This document shows positions 48,497-56,382 of a stretch of 64,000 nucleotides of DNA, one piece after another. The stretch comes from Komarekiella delphini-convector SJRDD-AB1 (GTDB taxonomy: Bacteria; Cyanobacteriota; Cyanobacteriia; Cyanobacteriales; Nostocaceae), in contig NZ_VJXY01000032.1 of the NCBI RefSeq assembly GCF_014831675.1, positions 3,301 to 67,300 on the forward strand. Direction: 5' to 3'. Position numbers and translations under genes: made by a program. How positions within the stretch are numbered: the first letter of the stretch is position 1; every line of letters begins with the position of its first letter. The notes below the pieces were generated by a model that did no database searches, was not told where the DNA came from, and saw nothing but the letters and a program-made list of their open reading frames with translations.

Positions 48497-48592
48497 CCAA
48501 TTCAATTAATGATTGCAACAAATCCTTTGATAAAGACGTTGCAATGCAACGTCTCTACATGTTCTGTCTGTCACATTCTTTTTTTTAATTGG
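48497..48592 (+). mobile_element. 96-bp MITE-like element, copy B
   Basis: Bounded by TA (48495-48496 and 48593-48594). Same length and, reversed, about 88% identical by eye to 27805-27900. It begins CCAATTCAATTAATG and ends TTTTTTTTAATTGG. The centre is the GTAGAGACGTTGCA palindrome. No coding capacity. Confidence 0.85.
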
Positions 48593-48682
48593 TATTATTT
48601 TTGGTTTAATTCGGATTTTTGCAAGAAGTCTATTGAACTGTGATTTATTTCAATAACTTTTTCAGCGAATCATTTAATACTC

Positions 48683-48733
48683 AAAAAAGCGGTAAGGAGA
48701 CGCTGCGAATGGCAGGATATTCTTACCGCTTTT
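48683..48733 (-). terminator. Terminator of the glycosyltransferase / lipid cluster (possibly bidirectional)
   Basis: Arms AAAAGCGGTAAG and CTTACCGCTTTT around a loop of about 26 nt; reading leftward the stem is followed by TTTTTT. It lies 50 bp after the glycosyltransferase stop. The right arm also ends in a T run on the plus strand, so it could also stop the exporter transcript. Confidence 0.75.
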
Positions 48734-48782
48734 AATAATTATCATTATTATTGACTGGATATTTTCTTTTTTGGAAGTTCCA

Positions 48783-50099
48783 TTATGCTGCTATGTAACT
48801 TTCAAGTAAATCAATTCCAGTCTCAAACTTATCCAGACGCATGAATTCCTTTTGCATTTGCTCAATGTTCTTAATATAGCTTTTGTCGCTGGAAATCTGA
48901 TTAATCAGTCTGGACAATTCCCGATGCTCGATCCACCTAAGATCGCCCCTTACACCCAAGCCATGATAAACTACCCTCGCCGCATTTCCGGGTTGATCGT
49001 TTCTGGCGGGGAGAACTATCATCGGGACACCAAGACAGATGCACTCTTTGATCGTATTCATCCCTCCATTGGTGATCATCATTGAACTTTTCCGCAGAAC
49101 CGCCATTTGCGGAACCCACTTGCAGGCATACACATTATCTGGAATCTCTCCAAGATCTTCTACTTCGCAGGTGTTTCCGATATTGAGTACGAACTCATAG
49201 TCTTGTCGTTGCTGAAACGTCTTAAGGGCAACCCGGAAGAAGCGCTTGCTGGCAGGATACTCCCAACTGCGTGTGCCCAACGAGCAGTAGATCAGCGGTT
49301 TAGTGCCACTGAGGCGATCCATTTTGAAATCTTCATCTGCACGTGAGAGATCCACAACACACCCAAGATACTCAGCTCCAGGACGGGGTTCAAAGTCAAG
49401 CCTTTTCGGCATCAAGTAGTGTAAAGGAGACTTGAACATCGGGCCGTAATCCGAAAAACCTACTGTTAATCCCGTCGCACGCGCACGACTTCTCACAAAT
49501 GCTCCTATCCCAAAGTAATATCTGAGGAAGTATTTCGGACGAAATGTTATAAACAATCTCGCTACAAAAGCCAACAACATCCAGTCCAACAGAACTATTA
49601 ATGATGACCATGAGCTGCGAGCGGGAATAAATGATGAGTCTGAAGGGGGAATTTTTGAATTAATAAATCCAGCAAATGCCGTACCAACCCCAACATAAGG
49701 AACTCCAGATTCTATAGCTGCAATAGCAACAAATGAAATAATTGAATCAATGAGCACCAGACCTACATTGCACTCTTTGATAATCTTGATAGTGTCCTCA
49801 AGTATATTCGCCAAAATCTCAGTTTCACGGCGAGTCTGTGTAAGCATCCCTCCGAACCGCTTGGGAAATGGCCTCAAAAGCTTATATTGAAACCCTTGTT
49901 CTTCTATATATTTCTTGTAATGTTCTACTTGCTGGCTGTGAAGGGAGAGTTTTTCATCTCCTTCTGGTGGGAGAACAAACAGCACGTCCCATCCGCGTCT
50001 AGAAAAAGCCTTCGCCAATGCCATCATCGGCATGAACCCACCCCATTCAGGATATAAAGCAAACAATACAGATTTGTTTTCTTGCAGTATACGCTCCAT
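48783..50099 (-). CDS. GT1-family (UGT-like) glycosyltransferase
   Basis: 438 aa, soluble two-Rossmann GT-B fold. The C-terminal nucleotide-sugar site is clear: WVPQMAVLRKSSMMITNGGMNTIKECICLGVPMIVLP (about 327-363) with the following NDQPGNA. The usual HGG catalytic-site pattern reads NGG. N-terminal acceptor domain begins ALYPEWGGFMPMMALAKAFSRRGW. The family transfers sugars to lipids or polyketides. It is the last gene of the minus-strand run and ends before a strong terminator. A tailoring role for the guanidino-lipid product is inferred. Confidence 0.9.
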   Translation of the reverse strand: MERILQENKSVLFALYPEWGGFMPMMALAKAFSRRGWDVLFVLPPEGDEKLSLHSQQVEHYKKYIEEQGFQYKLLRPFPKRFGGMLTQTRRETEILANILEDTIKIIKECNVGLVLIDSIISFVAIAAIESGVPYVGVGTAFAGFINSKIPPSDSSFIPARSSWSSLIVLLDWMLLAFVARLFITFRPKYFLRYYFGIGAFVRSRARATGLTVGFSDYGPMFKSPLHYLMPKRLDFEPRPGAEYLGCVVDLSRADEDFKMDRLSGTKPLIYCSLGTRSWEYPASKRFFRVALKTFQQRQDYEFVLNIGNTCEVEDLGEIPDNVYACKWVPQMAVLRKSSMMITNGGMNTIKECICLGVPMIVLPARNDQPGNAARVVYHGLGVRGDLRWIEHRELSRLINQISSDKSYIKNIEQMQKEFMRLDKFETGIDLLESYIAA

Positions 50100-50330
50100 C
50101 TTAATATGCTCCTGACAGTTCGCTCATTGTTTCTAAGGTGAGAAAAATTTAGAGATGCTGATAATTTGTCTAAGTATTTTTCAAGTAATATTTGAGAGCT
50201 ACAACGCTAATTTAGCTTGTACTATCGCTTCTTTTATACCTGAGTACTAGTTCTTTTGAGGTTAATCAAGTAACTTGTGTAAAGTTTATATAGATTACTT
50301 TTTAAATTTTACTATCAACAAAATTCCAGT

Positions 50331-51935
50331 CTATATTTTTACTAATTTCCAAAGCTGAAGCTTCTTGGGATAAATATCCTCTAGCTTATATTTTTGCCCT
50401 TTCTCTAACTTCTTTCTAATTAATTCTACAGAAAGATTGTGATTGGGAAGATATAAAAATACATCGCTAAAACTATTAGAAATTTGAGGCACATTTAGCT
50501 CGTTTACCAACTGAAGCCGTACTTTTGGAGCAAGCAGATGGCTGAGAGATAGTTCATCACCTATACCATTTAGCTGACAGGAACTAATCAAAAGTGGGTT
50601 AGTAGATTTATTGATGATCTGAACCACTTGGGGAGTATAGATGTTAAGAGACTTATTCCACCAAGTATCTGCTTGAGAACTAATTACACAGGACAGGATT
50701 CCAGCAGAGATCAACGTGACTTTGATAAGCTGCCAAAGCTTCTGATGCCATTTAACAAAGGTTGAGGTAATTTGAGTGGTCAGGAGGTAACTAACAGCTA
50801 ACTGAATACCCAAATAAAAAGGAATTAGATACCGAGGGTTTACTGATCGAATCCCCCCCCAAATTAAATCGGGTATTACTAAAGGCAACACTGGAACCAC
50901 AATCAACGTTAAGACAAACAACCAAATCCGTTTTGAAGCTTTGCGACAGATAAAATAAATTGAATATCCTACCAAAACTAAGATAAAAGGAATCAAAAAT
51001 AGCTGCACATATTCCAATGTAGTGTTATTAAAAGTTCGCTCGAAATCGTAGTTAAAATCAACAAAAAAATAGCTAATGCTAAGAGTCCACGCTGCAATTA
51101 ATTCTAAAAGAGATATTTTAGTTTCAGATGTCCAGCTTGTTGTTTCATGAATTTGGGCTAACTGAATAATAACAACTAACAACCAGGGCATAAAAGCTAA
51201 AAGCCCTATTAAAGACGCAAGTAAATAGGCAGTAACCGTCTTGCTTAATCGGAAGCTTTCAGTTGCAACTACATAAATACCATGAGCAATTGCCACAAAC
51301 GCAGAAAACAGAAATGTATACAATCCCAATGCTAGGGTTGCTGCGTACATTCCCCAGCTAAACTTCGTTTTTACTCGCATTGCTCGTAGCAATGTTGCGC
51401 TTGATAGTAAAATTGTCACAGTCCACAAACTATACTGCCGCGCTTCTTGTGCGTATAGTACATGGAATGGCAATACAGCTAACAGTGCAATTGCTACCCA
51501 TCCCATCAGAGATGACTTAAATAATTCCAGACATAGCCAATAGAGACAGGGGAACGCTAACAAGCTAATTAAGGCAGACAAACTCCTCGTTACTGCGACT
51601 GAATTGCCAAACCATTGCACCCAAAACCGCGCAATCACGAAATATAAAGGTGAATGCTGAGGGACTTCCACTGCCAAAGATTTAATAGTATCTATTGAAG
51701 TTCTTTCAACAGCAGAAAGCTGATATTTATGTAAATCTTCAACACCAATTTCGCGTCCATCACAAACTTGCTTGGCCGCTTCTTGTTGTGTATAGCCAGA
51801 AATCCGTAATGAGGTAAAAGTCTCATCAAACCAGTAGACTTTTCGGTCAAGATTAACGAAGCGAAAAAATACACCCAATAACAATAGAACAATGACTAAA
51901 AACTTTAACCAGACAATCTGTTTGCGACTTACCAT
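50331..51935 (-). CDS. Membrane glycosyltransferase of the GT39/ArnT type
   Basis: 534 aa, about 10-12 membrane helices. The luminal catalytic motif WFDETFTS (about 36-43) with acidic pair and the following Arg/Tyr loops is that of PMT/ArnT-type enzymes, which use polyprenyl-phosphate sugars. Residues about 140-165 (LPFHVLYAQEARQYS) fit the family's second conserved region. Acceptor unknown: lipid, protein or the cluster's own product. It lies between the GT1 gene and the amidase with spacers of 231 and 147 bp, so its own promoter is possible. Confidence 0.85.
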   Translation of the reverse strand: MVSRKQIVWLKFLVIVLLLLGVFFRFVNLDRKVYWFDETFTSLRISGYTQQEAAKQVCDGREIGVEDLHKYQLSAVERTSIDTIKSLAVEVPQHSPLYFVIARFWVQWFGNSVAVTRSLSALISLLAFPCLYWLCLELFKSSLMGWVAIALLAVLPFHVLYAQEARQYSLWTVTILLSSATLLRAMRVKTKFSWGMYAATLALGLYTFLFSAFVAIAHGIYVVATESFRLSKTVTAYLLASLIGLLAFMPWLLVVIIQLAQIHETTSWTSETKISLLELIAAWTLSISYFFVDFNYDFERTFNNTTLEYVQLFLIPFILVLVGYSIYFICRKASKRIWLFVLTLIVVPVLPLVIPDLIWGGIRSVNPRYLIPFYLGIQLAVSYLLTTQITSTFVKWHQKLWQLIKVTLISAGILSCVISSQADTWWNKSLNIYTPQVVQIINKSTNPLLISSCQLNGIGDELSLSHLLAPKVRLQLVNELNVPQISNSFSDVFLYLPNHNLSVELIRKKLEKGQKYKLEDIYPKKLQLWKLVKI

Positions 51936-52082
51936 GCTGCCTCATAACCAAACTTATCAAAAGATGATTGGAAAAAGCCTGAAACTATCTGTTTTTGTTA
52001 GTAAACATGATGATACGAAGATGAAAAATCCCAAATGTGGAGAGTTTTTTTGGGATTTTCACCCACCTTGAAAGCGCTAGTT

Positions 52083-53456
52083 TTAGAAAAGTTGTCTTGA
52101 AAATACTTTTTCTATCGCCAAAGCTAGGCGCAAAAGCGATACCTCGGAGAATGGTGCTCCCACCAACATCAGACCGACTGGCAACCCTGAAGAAGTGAAT
52201 CCCACAGGTAGAGAAATTGCACACAATCCAAGCATGTTTGCTAAACGTGTGTTTCGTAATGACAAGAGATTCTCTGCGGTGTACTTTTGACTATTTTGTT
52301 CTAAATCATTGATAATCGGTGGTACATTTGCCACAGTTGGCATAATAACAGCAGTATAATCATTCGTTCTCTGCAAATACTGCTTTTGAAGGTCTTTTAA
52401 CCCCTGGTAAACTTGTTGAGCGTCACTATCCTGAATTTTTGCTCCTATATAAAATCTATCTAGTATGTCTTGTGAAATAGAGTTAGGATGAGCTTCTAAA
52501 AATTCCAGCCAATTTTTACTTGCCTCATAGTTAACAATATTACCTTTTGTATTAATAAGTTTTAGTGCTTGTTCAAACTCTGGAATATTGCCCTTTTTAA
52601 TAAGTGCCCCTTGTGCTGCAATATTTTCTATAGAAGCATCCAAAATAGCCGCAACTTCAGAATCAGCATTGTCCCAGACAATATTTGTACATACTAGTAA
52701 ACTTAAACCTTTACATCCAACATCCGAAAAATCAATCTTGTTAGTCTGAGCCATTACATGGTAAAGAATAGCTGCATCTTCAACGCAACGAGTAATAAAA
52801 CCAACTGTATCTAATGTTTGACTTAGAGGAATAACACCTTCTGTTGAAATTAGCCCCGCAGTTGTTTTTAAACCAACTAAATTATTCCAAGCAGCGGGTG
52901 TTCGGATTGAGCCACCCGTGTCCGTTCCCATAGCGGCACAACATAGACCTTTTGCCACAGCAATAGCTGAACCTGATGAAGACCCACCAGGAACTCTTGC
53001 TTGCTCAGAACCAAAAGGATTTATTGGTGTCCCGAATGTAGGATTAATTCCTAGACCCGAAAAAGCCAATTCCGTCATATTGGTTTTACCAAGACAAATA
53101 AAGCCAGCATCAACAGATGTTTTGTAAGCTACTGCATCTTTTTGAGCAACTCTATCCAATAGAAGCTTCAACCCTGCACTTGTTGGTTTACCTTGGATAT
53201 CAAAATTGTCTTTCCATACAAGGGGAATACCATCATAAAGTGAAAGTCGTGTGTTAGTAGTCGCCCTTTTATATGCGGCATCTGCTTGTTTTTTGGCTTG
53301 TTGCTCAAAAACCTCTATAAATATTTTTTTCTTCCCTGTTTCTTGATCAATTTTAGTTAAAAAATACTCAACTAATTCGCGTGGATCTATATTGCCATTA
53401 TCAATACCGTATCCAATGACTTCCATAGTTGAATTTTCCCAAACTTGATCAATCAT
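52083..53456 (-). CDS. Amidase-signature hydrolase
   Basis: 457 aa. The amidase-signature triad is present: the Lys in PLVWKDNFDI near 76, the cis-Ser in GGSSSGSA near 155 and the nucleophile Ser in MGTDTGGSIRTPAAWNN near 179. No GatC/GatB genes adjacent, so not a tRNA amidotransferase. Some family members cleave acyl amides, others urea-like allophanate. In a cluster with an amidinotransferase it could release or trim an amide or amidino-protected intermediate; this is only inference. Intact, with a C-terminal part unlike typical GatA. Confidence 0.88.
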   Translation of the reverse strand: MIDQVWENSTMEVIGYGIDNGNIDPRELVEYFLTKIDQETGKKKIFIEVFEQQAKKQADAAYKRATTNTRLSLYDGIPLVWKDNFDIQGKPTSAGLKLLLDRVAQKDAVAYKTSVDAGFICLGKTNMTELAFSGLGINPTFGTPINPFGSEQARVPGGSSSGSAIAVAKGLCCAAMGTDTGGSIRTPAAWNNLVGLKTTAGLISTEGVIPLSQTLDTVGFITRCVEDAAILYHVMAQTNKIDFSDVGCKGLSLLVCTNIVWDNADSEVAAILDASIENIAAQGALIKKGNIPEFEQALKLINTKGNIVNYEASKNWLEFLEAHPNSISQDILDRFYIGAKIQDSDAQQVYQGLKDLQKQYLQRTNDYTAVIMPTVANVPPIINDLEQNSQKYTAENLLSLRNTRLANMLGLCAISLPVGFTSSGLPVGLMLVGAPFSEVSLLRLALAIEKVFSRQLF

Positions 53457-53623
53457 TATTAGTTACTCCATTAATAAACTTATTGCAAAAATCGGGATTT
53501 TAAAATTTTATCTGCGTTTCTTGGAAAGCTTGAAACGCAGATAGTAGTGAGAAAATTATCTGTTTAACAGTTGATAATCTGATTTATGTAAGAGGTCTAG
53601 TAAATAGCCAATTACCAACTACC

Positions 53624-54394
53624 TTACCATTCCATAATTGGTTGAGGAATAGTTTTATCAGAATTATCTTTTTCCAATTCAGATACAAGTTTTATAAATC
53701 TTTTTTGCTCTTTTCTTGGTAGACTATCTAGTCTTTTGACAAATAGAGACTCGTATCTAGCCAACTCTTTTTTTAGATAGTCAGGTGCTTTCTTTCCATA
53801 GAATTTAACAAACATGCGGTAGGTGTTGTAGTGGTTTTTATCCACATCATCTTTATAATCAGTAATATCATCATAAATATCAATAAGTACCTCTAAAGGC
53901 CACATAACATCAAAACACTTTTGATCAAAAGTCTTATTAGCCACTTGTACTAAAATTCCGTGCAGAGCACGTATATCAGAAGTGCGTAGCTCAGTAGCTT
54001 TGATAATATCTTCATAAGTTACATCTTTTTGAGATATTAACTGACTTTCTAATTCAAAGTATTTTCCCAAATTTTCTAATTCTTGTTCAATTAACGGATG
54101 ATATAAGTTTTTTGTTTTAAGTACATCAATGATGATTTTATGCTTTTGATTCCAAGGGTTTTTGACTTCAGAAAATAATTCTTTTTCTTGAAGGGCTTCT
54201 ACTGCCTCATCAACTTCATATACTAAAGCTTCCACAAACCCTAGAACTGGATAATAAGCAAAAAAATCTTTGTATGATAGTTCATAGAGCGGAAAATAAA
54301 GCGATGTAATTAAATCTAAAATCCGGGCAGACTTGTGCATACCCCAATAAGATACATAGGGGCGCATAACAACATTGCTAGTTAAAGTGGTCAT
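53624..54394 (-). CDS. Class I isoprenoid-synthase-fold protein (tentative)
   Basis: 256 aa, all helical. A first acidic motif is in VYEVDEAVEAL (about 57-67) and a second in DIYDDITDYKDDVDKNHYNTYRM (about 191-213), in the positions of the Asp-rich diphosphate-binding motifs of isoprenoid synthases. TELRTSDIRALHG lies between. The pattern fits the 'class I isoprenoid biosynthesis enzyme' family seen in cyanobacteria. The product is unknown. It lies 46 bp downstream of a free ACP gene. If active, the cluster's lipid may carry a prenyl group, or the fold may do another ionisation chemistry. Classification is from the motif pattern only. Confidence 0.55.
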   Translation of the reverse strand: MTTLTSNVVMRPYVSYWGMHKSARILDLITSLYFPLYELSYKDFFAYYPVLGFVEALVYEVDEAVEALQEKELFSEVKNPWNQKHKIIIDVLKTKNLYHPLIEQELENLGKYFELESQLISQKDVTYEDIIKATELRTSDIRALHGILVQVANKTFDQKCFDVMWPLEVLIDIYDDITDYKDDVDKNHYNTYRMFVKFYGKKAPDYLKKELARYESLFVKRLDSLPRKEQKRFIKLVSELEKDNSDKTIPQPIMEW

Positions 54395-54440
54395 ATCTTA
54401 TTTACCTCTTTTGGATACTAATCTAGTGGTAGGTTGATCT

Positions 54441-54971
54441 TCAATTAGCTAACTCTACGTTAAGCTCAAGTTGTTGACTAATATAATCGATAGTCTGTTG
54501 TACCGTCACAAGTTTTGTAGTTGCTTGATTAGAGATTTCAATATTGAATGTTTCCTCCAAAGCAACTATTAGTTCTAACGTATCTAAAGAATCCGCTCCT
54601 AAATCTCGGGTAAAATTTGCGATCGGAGTGACTTTTTCTGGTTCAATTCCCAATTTTTCTACAACAACATTTTGGACTTTTTCAAAAACCTTTACCTTCT
54701 TCAACTGGTTAGACTGAGTTATTGTTTTAATTTCCTCCATGAGTTGAGCTAATTCTTTCAAGATCATTAAAATACGCTGGTAGCGTGGAATATCTTCCTT
54801 ATTTAAAGGAAAGCCATTGCGGGCTTGCAGCCATTGCTTACAAATCTGATATCGATAACAATCAATGCGAAAGTCCCAAACTTCTGGTGATGCTGTTGCA
54901 AAGCATGGATTTTTATGACTCTGTTTATTTGTCAGAGGCTCACTATTATTTAATAAAATAGAGTTATTCAT
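54441..54971 (-). CDS. Acyl carrier protein with N-terminal extension
   Basis: 176 aa, twice the usual ACP. The C-terminal about 85 residues are a carrier domain with the phosphopantetheine Ser in DLGADSLDTLELIVALEETF (near 132) and the ACP helix pattern. The N-terminal about 90 residues are not carrier sequence: about 25-70 has aromatic/Cys residues (PEVWDFRIDCYRYQICKQW) and about 70-92 is a helix, perhaps a docking region. The DSLDT motif is of fatty-acid ACP type, unlike the DSIK motif of the PUFA-type carrier at 63 kb, so it may serve a separate loading or tailoring enzyme. Confidence 0.88.
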   Translation of the reverse strand: MNNSILLNNSEPLTNKQSHKNPCFATASPEVWDFRIDCYRYQICKQWLQARNGFPLNKEDIPRYQRILMILKELAQLMEEIKTITQSNQLKKVKVFEKVQNVVVEKLGIEPEKVTPIANFTRDLGADSLDTLELIVALEETFNIEISNQATTKLVTVQQTIDYISQQLELNVELAN

Positions 54972-55019
54972 GGCCGATTAGGAAGAATTTTCAAATGTTT
55001 AGGTTGTTTTACATTAGGT

Positions 55020-56198
55020 CTAAAAGTAGGATTGTAATGTGCCGCGACGCCTAATGTCTAAAGTTGCACAATGGAATGCACCTCCAAAGGGATTGAAGTG
55101 TAAAAAATTGCAAGGTATTGGTTTAAATCCCCAATCTTTTAAGGCTTGAATTGTTGGTTCTTGGGATTTTTCACAGATTACCCGTTCTTCATCTAGAACC
55201 AAAACATTCATACTTAACCACATACTACAAAGAGCAGCAGTTTCACTGAATAAACCTCCTTTAACAATAACTGGTTCTGGTGCAACTAATATGTCCCAAG
55301 ATTTCAAAATTGATGGCAGTTTTTTAACGTCAATATATTTTGGGTTAATCATTACTTTTCCTGGTGCAAGAGGCACAAATGTAGTGTCAATATGCATAGG
55401 TTGTTTCGAGCGTGTCTCAATAGTATGAACGCGAAAATCATTTCCCAAATGACGTTGTAACCAGTTTATTCCAGCTTCGTTAGTTACATTACTTTTAGTT
55501 ACGAAAATATCTCTGCCACAGCGGACAAAATCGGCAGCATCAAAAACAACTTCAGATTCGTTAATAACATAACGCATAGATTCTCCATCTTTAGGGACAG
55601 TATAGTTTTTGTCATATAGAGAATCTAGTAGCATAGGTCTAGGAGCAGAAGTCCATTTTGCACCTTGCTCAAAATATTCTTTAAATAAAGGGTAATAAGC
55701 ATGACGTTCAAAATAACGGCATCTCCAGGACATAGGTGCTTCAATAATTTCATTTCCAATGACTAAAAAACAGTCTCGTGGGCAAGCTGAGCAGTTACCT
55801 TTAGATTTCCAGTTAGGAGTAGAAAAAGTCCGACTATAGTCAGTAAAACTAGGACGCCTAACCTTCACTCCTTCTGATTCAAGAATATGAATAAACTCAT
55901 CTAATTCTTTTTGTGCTGGTGCAATGCCCCATCTCTGCGACACTTTACTTCCACCAACAAAGGAAAGAACATTGTAAAGTTTCTTAGGAATTCCTCCTAA
56001 CAAAGATATGTGTTTAGGTGGATGAATAGCACCTTCTAATCTACCAACAACAATTTCTTCTAATGGATCCCATTCATTATATGAATTAACAACTAAGTTA
56101 TCTGTATTTGCGTTTTGAAATTCTTCTTCGTAACTCTTATTTTCAATTGCTCTATTTGTTGTTTGTATACTGCTGAGTTCCATAACTATCTGCTCCAA
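55020..56198 (-). CDS. Arginine:amine amidinotransferase (AGAT/CyrA/SxtG-like)
   Basis: 392 aa. The family's catalytic set is visible: D220/D223 in FDAADFVR, H269 and D271 in MHIDTTFVPL, and the nucleophile C377 in GGAFHCATLDI. The enzyme takes the amidino group from arginine and gives it to an amine such as glycine. In known cyanobacterial clusters (cylindrospermopsin, saxitoxin) related enzymes start or tailor polyketide-type products. Here it lies within a PUFA-synthase-type cluster, so a guanidino group in the product, or a guanidinoacetate starter, is likely. Acceptor amine not identifiable from sequence. Confidence 0.92.
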   Translation of the reverse strand: MEQIVMELSSIQTTNRAIENKSYEEEFQNANTDNLVVNSYNEWDPLEEIVVGRLEGAIHPPKHISLLGGIPKKLYNVLSFVGGSKVSQRWGIAPAQKELDEFIHILESEGVKVRRPSFTDYSRTFSTPNWKSKGNCSACPRDCFLVIGNEIIEAPMSWRCRYFERHAYYPLFKEYFEQGAKWTSAPRPMLLDSLYDKNYTVPKDGESMRYVINESEVVFDAADFVRCGRDIFVTKSNVTNEAGINWLQRHLGNDFRVHTIETRSKQPMHIDTTFVPLAPGKVMINPKYIDVKKLPSILKSWDILVAPEPVIVKGGLFSETAALCSMWLSMNVLVLDEERVICEKSQEPTIQALKDWGFKPIPCNFLHFNPFGGAFHCATLDIRRRGTLQSYF

Positions 56199-56382
56199 AA
56201 TTTTTACTTTGCTTAATAATCCAGAACTTAGGCAAAATCAGGACAAAACGTAGACGCAGAGCGGCTTGCCGCAGGCTACCACAAAGGACGCATTCGCGTA
56301 GCGTCTAGTAGAGAAGAACACAAAGGAATAAGAGTTTCAGAGAGTTCTTGCGTAAGTCCTATAATCTTTGCTGACAATGTTC

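Larger units (their letters stand above)
48153..48782. other. Convergent intergenic region with repeats
   Basis: 630 bp between convergent exporter and glycosyltransferase genes. It holds a 14-bp-arm inverted repeat, the second copy of the 96-bp element, and a terminator (all listed). No gene seen. Confidence 0.6.

Noticed and set aside
52083-53456. Glutamyl-tRNA amidotransferase subunit A (gatA)
   Set aside because: Divergent in the C-terminal half, has no gatB/gatC next to it, and lies in a secondary-metabolism cluster.
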